Below are positions 7,672 through 15,467 of a DNA stretch of 20,373 bases, in pieces (positions within the stretch are counted from its first letter, which is position 1; each line of letters starts with the position of its first letter). The notes beneath the pieces are model-generated. The model did no database searches, was not told the DNA's origin, and was given only the letters and a program-made list of their open reading frames with translations. Made by a program: the position numbers and the translations under genes. Source of the DNA: Bacteroidia bacterium (GTDB lineage Bacteria > Bacteroidota > Bacteroidia > Bacteroidales > Dysgonomonadaceae); assembly GCA_030539475.1 (NCBI GenBank), contig JAUNRY010000012.1, forward strand, positions 1-20,373, read 5' to 3'.

Positions 7672-7695
7672 AAAAATATCGAAAGCGATATTTTT
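7672..7695. repeat. perfect 10-bp inverted repeat between clpX and recQ
   Basis: AAAAATATCG (7672-7681) and CGATATTTTT (7686-7695) flank a 4-base loop AAAG. The A-run on one side and the T-run on the other would suit a weak bidirectional terminator; it could also be an operator. It belongs to the 365-base gap 7595-7959, which holds no gene but contains the clpX terminator, this repeat, the recQ promoter and a repeat array. Confidence 0.6.
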
Positions 7696-7762
7696 AACAT
7701 TCGTAATTTGTTTATTCAGTCTTTATGCCTTAATTTAGTTTTTATTTTTGAATGTGATTCTT

Positions 7763-7792
7763 TTTGAGATTTAAAATACTTTTATACATTTG
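7763..7792 (+). promoter_or_regulatory. promoter of recQ
   Basis: TTTG (7763-7766), an 18-base spacer, then TACATTTG (7785-7792), a full -7 match. Transcription would begin near 7799, giving an unusually long leader of about 160 bases that contains the repeats at 7811-7921. Confidence 0.65.
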
Positions 7793-7810
7793 CATAAATA
7801 CAGTTGAATG

Positions 7811-7921
7811 GTAAACGGATTCGAGAGTAAACAAGCTTGATTGCCTGTATTGTTATAACTCACGACACTCGTTTACTAAAAACTTGTTTAATCTTTTACT
7901 TGTTTACAACGAACTAGTTTA
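7811..7921 (+). repeat. iteron-like repeat array in the recQ leader
   Basis: Four direct copies of the 9-mer ACTnGTTTA begin at 7867, 7882, 7898 and 7913 (n = C, T, T, A), spaced 15, 16 and 15 bases. Upstream, the inverted core GTAAAC occurs at 7811 and 7827, 16 bases apart. GTAAACAAG (7827-7835) can also pair perfectly with CTTGTTTAC (7899-7907). The array lies between the predicted promoter and the recQ ATG. A protein operator or a structured leader RNA are both possible. Confidence 0.65.
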
Positions 7922-7959
7922 CTCAAGTATTTAAACTCAAAGATTAAATTGTTCCTGTT

Positions 7960-10161
7960 ATGGAAAAGCAAAAAGATCTGTACGAAGGACTCAAAAAATA
8001 TTTCGGGTTCGATACTTTCAAGGGAAACCAGGAAGCCATTATTGAAAGTGTCCTGTCCGGGAAAGATACTTTTGTATTGATGCCCACCGGCGGGGGAAAA
8101 TCGCTTTGCTACCAGCTTCCGGCCTTGCTTTCCAAAGGAACAGCCATTGTTATTTCGCCCCTCATTGCGCTGATGAAAAATCAGGTAGATGCCATGCGGA
8201 ATTTCAGCGAAGAAGACGGAATAGCCCATTTTCTCAACTCATCGCTCAACAAACAGGAGATTGAAGAAGTAAAACAAGACATTGTTTCCGGCAAAACCAA
8301 GTTGCTGTATGTGGCTCCGGAATCGCTTACAAAAACGGAGAACATGGAGTTTCTCCAAAGCGTGCCCATTTCGTTTTACGCCGTAGATGAAGCACACTGC
8401 ATATCGGAATGGGGGCACGATTTCCGTCCCGAATACCGGCGCATAAAACCCATCATCAGCGAAATAGGCGCCCGCCCCGTAATTGCCTTAACGGCCACGG
8501 CAACGCCAAAAGTGCAGCACGACATTCAAAAAACGCTGGGAATGCTGGATGCCGTGGTTTACAAATCATCGTTCAACCGGGCCAACCTCTATTATGAAGT
8601 GCGCCCAAAGACCGATAAAGTGGACAAAGAGATAATAAAATACATTTTGTCTCAAGGCCCGAAATCGGGAATAGTTTATTGCCTGAGCCGCAAAAAAGTG
8701 GACGATTTCGCTCAAATACTTCAGGCAAACGACATCCGCGCCCTGCCCTATCACGCCGGGCTGGATGCCGCCACCAGAAGCACCAACCAAGACGCGTTTT
8801 TGATGGAACAGGCCGAAGTTATTGTAGCCACCATTGCCTTCGGCATGGGAATTGACAAACCCGATGTACGTTACGTAATACATTACGATATACCCAAAAG
8901 CCTCGAAGGCTATTACCAGGAAACCGGGCGCTCCGGACGCGACGGGGGCGAAGGCAAATGTATTGCTTTCTACTCCAACAAAGACTTACAAAAACTGGAA
9001 CGTTTCATGCAAGGCAAACCGGTTTCCGAACAGGAAATAGGGAAACAGCTGCTGCTGGAAACCGCCGCCTATGCCGAAACGTCCGTCTGCCGCAGGCAAA
9101 TGCTGTTGCATTACTTCGGCGAAAATTACAACGAACCCAATTGCGGAAATTGCGATAATTGTTTAAATCCAAAAATAAAAGTGGAAGCTAAAGAACTACT
9201 TGTTACCGTTTTAGAGGCTATATCTGTGCTGAAAGAAAAGCACAAAGCCGATTATTTGATTAATTTTCTACTCGGAAAAGAAACCTCCGAAATAGAAACC
9301 TTCGAACACAACGAACTGGAAGAATTCGGTTCAGGATCGGACGAAGATGATAGCACTTGGGAAACGGTTATCCGTCAGGCGTTGCTTGACAATTATCTGA
9401 AAAAAGACATCGAAAATTACGGAATCCTCAAAATCACCAAGAAAGGAAAAGATTTTCTGAAAACTCCCGTCTCATTTAAAATTACCAAAGAAGACGACGA
9501 AGACGACGGAGAAATAGAAGAACTGGAATCCGACGAAAGCGCCATCACATCGGGCGGCGGAAATTCCGGCGCGGCCGATCCGGCGCTCTTCTCGATGATG
9601 AAAGATTTGAGAAAAAAAATCTCGAAGAAATTAAACGTACCTCCATACGTTATTTTCCAACCCGCGTCGCTGGAAGCCATGGCAACGTCCTACCCCATCA
9701 CCCTGGATGAATTGCAGAATATACCGGGCGTGGGAGCCGGAAAAGCAAAACGATACGGAAAAGAGTTTATAGAACTCATCAAAAAACACGTGGAAGAGAA
9801 CGAAATCATTCGTCCCGAAGATCTGCGTGTTAAAACCGTGGCCAACAAATCAAAACTCAAGGTATCAATCGTGCAGGCAATAGACAGAAAAGTTGCCCTC
9901 GATGACCTGGCAGAATCCAAAGGCATAGATTTCAACGAAATGCTATCGGAAGTAGAAGCCATTGTTTACTCCGGCACCAAAATAAACATCAATTACTTCC
10001 TCGAAGAAGTAGTTGACACAGATACGGTTAGCGATATTTACGAATATTTCCGCGAAGCCGAAAGCGAAAACCTGGAAAAAGCGATGGAAGAACTGCCCGA
10101 CTATTCTGAAACGGAGATCAGGTTGGTCCGCATTAAGTTTTTCTCCGAAATGGCGAATTAA
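7960..10161 (+). CDS. recQ: ATP-dependent DNA helicase RecQ
   Basis: A 733-residue superfamily 2 helicase. Motif I GGGKS is at 44-48, the DEAH box at 143-146 followed by the RecQ aromatic loop (CISEWGHDFRPEY), and motif VI ETGRSGRDG near 321-329. The RecQ zinc site uses C377, C395, C398 and C401. A winged-helix region follows (about 405-505), then an acidic linker (about 509-527), an HRDC domain (about 540-612, with the helix-hairpin-like IPGVGAGKAKRYG) and an extra C-terminal helical domain (about 625-733). It unwinds DNA 3' to 5' in recombination and replication-fork repair. At 733 residues it is longer than E. coli RecQ (about 610), as is usual in Bacteroidota because of the linker and extra C-terminal domain. 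Confidence 0.96.
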   Translation: MEKQKDLYEGLKKYFGFDTFKGNQEAIIESVLSGKDTFVLMPTGGGKSLCYQLPALLSKGTAIVISPLIALMKNQVDAMRNFSEEDGIAHFLNSSLNKQEIEEVKQDIVSGKTKLLYVAPESLTKTENMEFLQSVPISFYAVDEAHCISEWGHDFRPEYRRIKPIISEIGARPVIALTATATPKVQHDIQKTLGMLDAVVYKSSFNRANLYYEVRPKTDKVDKEIIKYILSQGPKSGIVYCLSRKKVDDFAQILQANDIRALPYHAGLDAATRSTNQDAFLMEQAEVIVATIAFGMGIDKPDVRYVIHYDIPKSLEGYYQETGRSGRDGGEGKCIAFYSNKDLQKLERFMQGKPVSEQEIGKQLLLETAAYAETSVCRRQMLLHYFGENYNEPNCGNCDNCLNPKIKVEAKELLVTVLEAISVLKEKHKADYLINFLLGKETSEIETFEHNELEEFGSGSDEDDSTWETVIRQALLDNYLKKDIENYGILKITKKGKDFLKTPVSFKITKEDDEDDGEIEELESDESAITSGGGNSGAADPALFSMMKDLRKKISKKLNVPPYVIFQPASLEAMATSYPITLDELQNIPGVGAGKAKRYGKEFIELIKKHVEENEIIRPEDLRVKTVANKSKLKVSIVQAIDRKVALDDLAESKGIDFNEMLSEVEAIVYSGTKININYFLEEVVDTDTVSDIYEYFREAESENLEKAMEELPDYSETEIRLVRIKFFSEMAN

Positions 10162-10192
10162 ACGAGGTTATAAAAACAACTGCTCAAGTTTT

Positions 10193-10227
10193 GCCGTTTG
10201 CTTTTAGCCATGGGCCATTAGCATTGC
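10193..10227 (+). repeat. degenerate 7-bp tandem repeat between recQ and dxs
   Basis: Five consecutive heptamers: GCCGTTT, GCTTTTA, GCCATGG, GCCATTA, GCATTGC, each beginning with GC. The tract sits 31 bases after the recQ stop. A two-unit remnant, GCTTTTA then GCCAAAA, lies at 12328-12341, just before trkA. Confidence 0.55.
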
Positions 10228-10243
10228 GTTGAACCCATTGGGC

Positions 10244-10265
10244 AAAGGGCGAATGGCCGCCCTTT
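10244..10265. other. hairpin between recQ and dxs
   Basis: AAAGGGCG (10244-10251) and CGCCCTTT (10258-10265) form a perfect 8-bp stem with a 6-base loop. Only three Ts end the stem, so it is a doubtful terminator for recQ; it may instead lie in the dxs leader. No clear promoter box was seen between recQ and dxs. Confidence 0.5.
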
Positions 10266-10327
10266 CCTCGCCAACTAAACTATTGCACCCTGCTTATCGT
10301 TTAATAAAAAACGAAAAGAAACAAAGA

Positions 10328-12286
10328 ATGAAATATTTACAAGACATAAATAGCCCGGCAGACCTCAAAAAGCTCACCGTTGCCCAACTCGAAGACGTTT
10401 GCACCGATCTCAGGGAGTTTATCATTGAGCAACTTTCGCACAATCCCGGGCATTTTGCGTCGAGTTTAGGCACTGTTGAACTTACTGTCGCGCTTCATTA
10501 TTTATTCAACACTCCTTACGACAGGTTGGTGTGGGATGTAGGCCATCAGGCTTACGGGCACAAAATTCTCACCGGCAGGCGCGAGGTGTTCCATACCAAT
10601 CGGAAATTGGGCGGACTGTCAGGCTTCACCAATCCCAACGAAAGCGAATACGATACTTTTATTGCCGGACACGCCTCCACGTCTATTTCGGCGGCGCTGG
10701 GAATGGCCGTGGCCGCCTCGCTCAACAACGAAGAAGACAGGCGGGTGGTAGCCATCATTGGCGATGGATCCATGACCGGCGGCTTGGCTTACGAGGGGCT
10801 TAACAACGCCTGCTCACAGCCCAACAACCTGCTTATCATCCTCAACGACAACGATATGTCCATCGACAGCAACGTGGGCGGACTGCAAGATTACCTGGTA
10901 AAAATGACCACCTCTTCCAAATACAATAAGTTCAGGAACAAAGTTTATCAGGTGTTTAAAAAGCGGAAGCTTATCAGCGAAAAAGAAAAAAATATCGTAC
11001 TTCGTTTCAACAACAGTGTAAAATCGCTGCTAACCAAGCAACAAAACCTGTTTGAAGGATTCAACATCCGCTATTTCGGCCCCATCGACGGGCACGATTT
11101 GCCCGGCCTCATCCGCGTGTTGCAAAACATAAAGAATATGAAAGGCCCCAAAATGCTTCACATTAAAACCGTGAAGGGAAAAGGGTTTAAACCGGCGGAA
11201 AAAGCAGCCACCATCTGGCATGCGCCGGGGCTTTTCGATAAGAATACCGGGGAACGGATAGTGAGAAACAAAATAGATCAACCACAGCTTTACCAAGACG
11301 TTTTCGGACACACACTGGTGGAACTGGCCAAAGAAAATAAAAAAATTGTAGGCATCACACCGGCCATGCCTACCGGTTGCTCCATGACGTATCTTATGCG
11401 GGAGTTGCCGGACAGGGCTTTCGATGTGGGCATTGCCGAAGCTCACGCCGTTACTTTCTCCGCCGGAATGGCAAGAGAGGGTTTTGTGCCGTTTTGCAAC
11501 ATTTACTCATCGTTTATGCAACGGGCTTACGACCAGGTAATTCACGATGTAGCCCTGCAAAAACTAAAGGTTGTTATGTGTCTCGACAGAGCGGGCCTGG
11601 TGGGCGAAGACGGGCCCACGCACCACGGCGCTTTCGATTTGGCATACCTCCGTCCGATTCCCAATTTAATTATTTCGGCGCCTTTCAACGAACACGATTT
11701 AAGAAACCTCATGTACACGGCCGTTTACGCCAACGAAGGCCCATTCGTAATCCGTTATCCGCGAGGGCAGGGCGAAATGGTCGATTGGCAAAACCAACCG
11801 CAAGTGATTCCGATAGGAAAAGGGAAAAAACTGAGGAAAGGAAAAGACATGGCGCTGCTATCCATCGGCACCATTGGCAACAGCGCGATAAAAGCCATTG
11901 CACGGGCAAATGAACTGGGCATAAGCGTAGCACATTACGACATGCTTTTCCTCAAACCCATCGACGAAGAACTGTTGCGAAAAGTGGCCGGTAAATTCAA
12001 ATACATTATCACACTGGAAAACGGTGTAAAAAAAGGCGGAATGGGAAGTGCCGTAGTGGAGTTTTTGGCCGAAAACGGTTTTACCGAAAATCGAATTTTC
12101 AGCATTGGCATCGATGACGAGTTTATCACGCATGGCCCCATGAAAGAATTGCACAAAATAGCTAAGATAGACGAAGAGAGTATCCTGCAAAAAATCAAGG
12201 AAGTGCATGAGCTGAAAAAACAAGCGGCCGAAGAAAACACCAACGGAAGCCTTGTAATTGTGAGAGATACATTGTCGAAGTTTTAA
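10328..12286 (+). CDS. dxs: 1-deoxy-D-xylulose-5-phosphate synthase
   Basis: A 652-residue thiamine-diphosphate enzyme that joins pyruvate and glyceraldehyde 3-phosphate, the first step of the MEP isoprenoid pathway. Seen: the catalytic N-terminal His region (SHNPGHFASSLGTVELT), the ThDP/metal motif GDGSMTGG running to ILNDNDMSI (145-178), the C-terminal catalytic Glu in DVGIAEAHAVTFSAGMA, and the GEDGPTHHG phosphate-binding region. Where many DXS proteins have EQHAVT this one has EAHAVT, probably a lineage feature. I chose the ATG at 10328 (MKYLQDINSPADLKKL, the family start) over an upstream in-frame GTG/TTG-type start near 10229, whose 33 residues are unlike the family and include hairpin sequence. 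Confidence 0.96.
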   Translation: MKYLQDINSPADLKKLTVAQLEDVCTDLREFIIEQLSHNPGHFASSLGTVELTVALHYLFNTPYDRLVWDVGHQAYGHKILTGRREVFHTNRKLGGLSGFTNPNESEYDTFIAGHASTSISAALGMAVAASLNNEEDRRVVAIIGDGSMTGGLAYEGLNNACSQPNNLLIILNDNDMSIDSNVGGLQDYLVKMTTSSKYNKFRNKVYQVFKKRKLISEKEKNIVLRFNNSVKSLLTKQQNLFEGFNIRYFGPIDGHDLPGLIRVLQNIKNMKGPKMLHIKTVKGKGFKPAEKAATIWHAPGLFDKNTGERIVRNKIDQPQLYQDVFGHTLVELAKENKKIVGITPAMPTGCSMTYLMRELPDRAFDVGIAEAHAVTFSAGMAREGFVPFCNIYSSFMQRAYDQVIHDVALQKLKVVMCLDRAGLVGEDGPTHHGAFDLAYLRPIPNLIISAPFNEHDLRNLMYTAVYANEGPFVIRYPRGQGEMVDWQNQPQVIPIGKGKKLRKGKDMALLSIGTIGNSAIKAIARANELGISVAHYDMLFLKPIDEELLRKVAGKFKYIITLENGVKKGGMGSAVVEFLAENGFTENRIFSIGIDDEFITHGPMKELHKIAKIDEESILQKIKEVHELKKQAAEENTNGSLVIVRDTLSKF

Positions 12287-12351
12287 ACGGCGCGAGGCTC
12301 GGAAAGTGCCGGATGCGTAGAAAATTTGCTTTTAGCCAAAACTACAAACGA

Positions 12352-13689
12352 ATGAAAATATTAATAGCCGGAGCAGGAGAAGTGGGAACTCATCTTGCCA
12401 AGTTGCTCGGGCAGGAAAATCACGATATCACACTGATGGACGGCTCAAGGGAACGACTTACCGCCGTTCGCGACAACGCCGAATTACTGATATTCGAGGG
12501 AAACTGCACATCGTTGAAAGATCTGAACGAAGCCGGCGTGGCCGACTCCGATCTCTTCATAGGCGTAACGCCCGAAGAATCCAAAAACATTACCGCCTGC
12601 ATGCTTGCCGCCAACTTGGGAGTGAAAAAAACGTTGGCAAGAATAGATAATTACGAATACTTGCTGCCTAAGAACGTAGAATTTTTCGACCAGTTAGGCA
12701 TCAACTCCATGATTTATCCCGAAATGATGGCTGCGCGTGAAATTGTTTCGGCGCTGAAAACTCCGTGGACAAGGGTTTGGTGGGAATTATCAAACGGATC
12801 GGTTATTCTCACCGCAGCCAAAATAAGGGCAAACGCCCCCATCGCCAACAAATTGCTGAACGAATTGTCGGGCGTGGGGAAAAGGTTTCACATCGTTGTT
12901 ATAAAAAGAGGTTCGCAAACCATAATCCCCATAGGAAGCGATCAGATTTTACCCAACGACATCCTGTATTTTACCACCTTGCGCAAAAACCTCGATGAAA
13001 TGCCCGACATTCTGGGCAAAACATCGTTCGAAACAAAAAATGCCATGTTCATGGGCGGAAGCCGCATCACCATGCGAGCCATTCAGTACCTGCCATCGAA
13101 CATAAACATCAAAATTATCGAACAAAACCGCGAGCGCGCGGAAAAACTGGTGGAGATTGCACCCTCAAACGTAACCGTGTTTCTGGGCGACGCACGCGAT
13201 GCCGAGCTGCTCCACTCGGAAGGGATTTCCGAAATGGACGCTTTTATTGCCCTCACCGGAAATTCGGAAGCCAATATGCTCGGCTGCATGATGGCCAAGC
13301 AATACGGCGTGAAAAAAACCATCGCCGAAGTGGAAAATATAGACTACATTGCCATGGCCGAGCGTTTTGACATAGGCACCGTAATCAACAAAAAACTACT
13401 GGCCGCCAGCAAGATATACGAACTTTTACTAAAGGCCGACGCGTCAAACATAAAGTGCCTTACTTTTTCGAACGCAAACGTGGGCGAAGTTATAGCGAAA
13501 CCCAACTCAAAAGTAACCAAGAAATTGGTGAAAAACCTGAACTTACCCTCCGGCATGACTCTCGGCGCACTCATAAGAAACGGCGACCCCATGCTCATTA
13601 ACGGCGATACGCTCATAGAACCCTACGATCAGGTAATGGTATTTTTCATGAACAAATCGCTTAAGAGCATCGAGAGTTTCTTTAATTAA
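12352..13689 (+). CDS. trkA: Trk potassium-uptake system NAD-binding subunit TrkA
   Basis: A 445-residue cytoplasmic protein with two tandem RCK units. The first has an intact Rossmann motif GAGEVG (7-12) with an acidic residue at the end of the second strand (LMD); the second, starting near 230 with MFMGGSRIT, has a degenerate glycine motif. Each is followed by a TrkA-C segment. TrkA gates the TrkH/KtrB-type membrane channel according to nucleotide binding. The ATG at 12352 gives the family start MKILIAGAGEVG; an upstream in-frame ATG at 12313 adds 13 residues of non-family sequence. It is 65 bases after dxs and co-oriented, so probably cotranscribed. No trkH follows: the next gene runs on the other strand. 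Confidence 0.94.
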   Translation: MKILIAGAGEVGTHLAKLLGQENHDITLMDGSRERLTAVRDNAELLIFEGNCTSLKDLNEAGVADSDLFIGVTPEESKNITACMLAANLGVKKTLARIDNYEYLLPKNVEFFDQLGINSMIYPEMMAAREIVSALKTPWTRVWWELSNGSVILTAAKIRANAPIANKLLNELSGVGKRFHIVVIKRGSQTIIPIGSDQILPNDILYFTTLRKNLDEMPDILGKTSFETKNAMFMGGSRITMRAIQYLPSNINIKIIEQNRERAEKLVEIAPSNVTVFLGDARDAELLHSEGISEMDAFIALTGNSEANMLGCMMAKQYGVKKTIAEVENIDYIAMAERFDIGTVINKKLLAASKIYELLLKADASNIKCLTFSNANVGEVIAKPNSKVTKKLVKNLNLPSGMTLGALIRNGDPMLINGDTLIEPYDQVMVFFMNKSLKSIESFFN

Positions 13690-13714
13690 TCCGCTCGGAA
13701 AAGATGTGGCTTCG

Positions 13715-13744
13715 TAAAAAACAAAACGAAGGCACAGCCTTCGT
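13715..13744 (-). terminator. intrinsic terminator of the GlsB-like gene
   Basis: ACGAAGGC (13726-13733) and GCCTTCGT (13737-13744) form a perfect 8-bp stem with a 3-base loop. On the minus strand it is followed by TTTTGTTTTTT (13715-13725), an excellent terminator 36 bases after that gene's stop. In the plus direction the T-tract is poor, but it may still serve trkA. Confidence 0.85.
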
Positions 13745-13780
13745 CTCCCAATTTTCATTGCATAAAATTCTAAACAACCA

Positions 13781-14032
13781 TTATTTTTTCTTTACCATCG
13801 CATAAATCCAAAGCACAATTAATGCCCCGCCAATGGCAAGCAACAAAGAACCGATATTAAAGCCGGTAACTGTTCCCAAACCCAGCAACGATCCAATCCA
13901 GCCACCGATAACACCTCCGGCAATACCAATTAGAATGGTTACAATCCAGCCGCCCGGATCCGCCCCGGGACGAATGGCTTTAGCAATTAAGCCGGCTATT
14001 AAGCCTAAAATAATCCACGATAAAATTCCCAT
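13781..14032 (-). CDS. GlsB/YeaQ/YmgE-family small membrane protein
   Basis: An 83-residue protein made of three hydrophobic, glycine-rich segments (about 3-18, 28-50 and 58-78) ending in a lysine tail. The spacing of IARPGxDPGGW-like residues (here AKAIRPGADPGGWIVTILIGIAGGVIGGWIG) is diagnostic of the family once labelled transglycosylase-associated. It is an inner-membrane protein often induced by stress; its biochemical role is not established. It is a single-gene unit: a good terminator lies downstream and no TAnnTTTG box is visible upstream, so another sigma factor may drive it. The start at 14032 is the only sensible one. Confidence 0.9.
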   Translation of the reverse strand: MGILSWIILGLIAGLIAKAIRPGADPGGWIVTILIGIAGGVIGGWIGSLLGLGTVTGFNIGSLLLAIGGALIVLWIYAMVKKK

Positions 14033-14156
14033 AATCTAAATTTTAGTTAGTTTGTTAATTAAAAATACTACCCTATAACATATTCTTTTAACACTTTGTT
14101 CGTGATGTGGCTATTTTTATAGATTCGCTGGTTGTAAAAGCGAAGAGAAAGCATTC

Positions 14157-14440
14157 CGGAACGGTTTCCGTTCAAAAAAACAGGATGAAACATAACCCCT
14201 CCGCTACGCTCGTCCCCTTTGCTAAAGCAGGGCTGTTAAGCTCTCATCTCGCGTCCCGAATGAGACAAACAACAATAGCCGTAGATTTATACCTACGGTA
14301 TTATAATGGCAATATCCAACCAACGCCATAGGCGTTGAATCAATACCTGTTCGACACCCTTCAGGGTCGTCCGCGATGGCGCACCGTTTTCCCTGCGTTT
14401 TACGCAGGGCTATTTCAGTTCAATCCCTTCAAGATTTCAG
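14157..14440. repeat. cluster of palindromes, REP-like non-coding element
   Basis: The gap 14033-14564 holds no credible gene. Within it lies a string of inverted repeats: GAACGG/CCGTTC (14159-14173), TCTCAT/ATGAGA (14242-14265), CCGTAG/CTACGG (14279-14298), CAACGCC/GGCGTTG (14321-14337), ACCCT/AGGGT (14356-14367) and CCCTGCGT/ACGCAGGG (14391-14409, 8 bp, loop TTT), then a CCCTTCAAGATTT stretch to about 14440. Multi-palindrome intergenic elements of this style recur in Bacteroidota genomes and resemble REP elements mobilised by TnpA-REP (RAYT) transposases. No transposase is present here. Whether this is a repeat family in this genome cannot be seen from one copy. Confidence 0.6.
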
Positions 14441-14505
14441 AACATAACGACCTTGCTTTGCTAAAGGAAACAGTTGCGCAGGTTGAACTTTCAAACAGAT
14501 GCACC

Positions 14506-14537
14506 AAAAAAAACATCGCCCCAACGGAGCGATGTTT
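14506..14537 (-). terminator. intrinsic terminator of the outer-membrane barrel gene
   Basis: AAACATCGC (14511-14519) and GCGATGTTT (14529-14537) form a perfect 9-bp stem with a 9-base loop. On the minus strand the stem runs into a T8 tract (complement of 14506-14513), 27 bases after the gene's stop. Confidence 0.9.
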
Positions 14538-14564
14538 CATCTTATCTATAAAAAGTTCTTCTTT

Positions 14565-15188
14565 TTAGAATTTCACACCTACGGAAAGGTAAGCGTTTTG
14601 GTTTTTAGTATTTCCATTGGATCTGTTGGAAATATTAACCAATCCGAAGTCCCAACCTAAATCAACCAAAAAACGACCGAATTCAGCTCCAACACCAATA
14701 CCTAAACCGGCATCAAATGGTTTGTACTGTCCAACAGCGTCTCCAAACATTTTGTCCACATCCCACTCGCCGGAAATGCTTCCAACTTTAGCAGTTCTTT
14801 TACCAGCTACTCCGTAAGCTGCATAAGGACCGCCATGGAAAACAATACGGGTACCCGGTGATACGTCCAATTTATACGCTAAATGAATAGGTAATTGGAG
14901 GTACATCAAGTTTTCTTTGTATTCAGCATCAACTAAACCTTCATACTTTACGGTTGATCCTTTTGTAGTAAAAAACAGACCTGTTTGAATGGCCATATTG
15001 TATGCAAAATCATAATCGGCAGCTAAACCAATATGGAAGCCTATTTTCATATTTTTGTCTGTTACTTCGTCACCGTATACAAAGTTCGACATGTTTAAAC
15101 CGCCTTTTACTCCTAAATTCATTTGTGCACTTGCTGCTGTAACTACTGCAAGCAAAGCAACTACTAACGTTAATCTTAATTTCTTCAT
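14565..15188 (-). CDS. outer-membrane beta-barrel protein (PF13568-like porin family)
   Basis: A 207-residue protein with a signal peptide (MKKLRLTLVVALLAVVTAASA, cut before Q22). The mature part begins MNLGVKGGLNMSNF, the usual opening of small Bacteroidota barrel proteins, shows alternating strands throughout, and ends in aromatic Phe (LSVGVKF), the recognition end for BAM-mediated insertion. It should be an eight-strand outer-membrane barrel; no substrate or binding partner can be inferred. It is a single-gene transcript with its own strong promoter (15323-15353), a leader of about 130 bases and a strong terminator, the pattern of an abundant envelope protein. Confidence 0.9.
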   Translation of the reverse strand: MKKLRLTLVVALLAVVTAASAQMNLGVKGGLNMSNFVYGDEVTDKNMKIGFHIGLAADYDFAYNMAIQTGLFFTTKGSTVKYEGLVDAEYKENLMYLQLPIHLAYKLDVSPGTRIVFHGGPYAAYGVAGKRTAKVGSISGEWDVDKMFGDAVGQYKPFDAGLGIGVGAEFGRFLVDLGWDFGLVNISNRSNGNTKNQNAYLSVGVKF

Positions 15189-15322
15189 AATTTCAAGTTT
15201 TTAATTAATAAAATAGTTTGTTCTATGAGTTATTTTAAATACACTAATCTAAACGTTCGTTCCATTTCTTTTGTTCGTTCTATCTATTTTTTTAAAACGG
15301 ACGTTGTATGAAAAATACGGCT

Positions 15323-15353
15323 CAAATGTAGGACTGATAAAGGTTTCTTCAAA
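15323..15353 (-). promoter_or_regulatory. promoter of the outer-membrane barrel gene
   Basis: On the minus strand: TTTG (15350-15353), a 19-base spacer, then TACATTTG (15323-15330), a full match to the Bacteroidota consensus. Start of transcription is about 15316. The leader contains two copies of GAACGAAC (15273-15280 and 15255-15262), 18 bases apart. Confidence 0.75.
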
Positions 15354-15467
15354 ATTAAATTGCCGCCTGTGGGGAAATTTTCAACAGTTTTTTAACATTA
15401 TTTCTATCCGAAAACGCTTTTTTCAGCTTTGTTAGGAACGAAAATCGACAAAATTTCGCGGATAATT

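Noticed and set aside
7811..7921. CRISPR array or riboswitch in the recQ leader
   Set aside because: The repeats are only 9 bases with 6-7-base gaps, far too short for CRISPR, and no known riboswitch core was recognised.
9480..9540. Acidic run in RecQ as a frameshift or inserted sequence
   Set aside because: The frame is continuous and the HRDC domain follows in frame; acidic linkers are normal in long Bacteroidota RecQ proteins.
10229..10327. N-terminal extension of DXS
   Set aside because: The 33 residues derive from a hairpin and low-complexity gap and match nothing in DXS proteins.
14107..14568. Two open frames (74 and 77 codons) in the gap between the GlsB-like and barrel genes
   Set aside because: They run through the palindrome cluster and the barrel-gene terminator, have no family resemblance or promoter, and their protein sequences look random.
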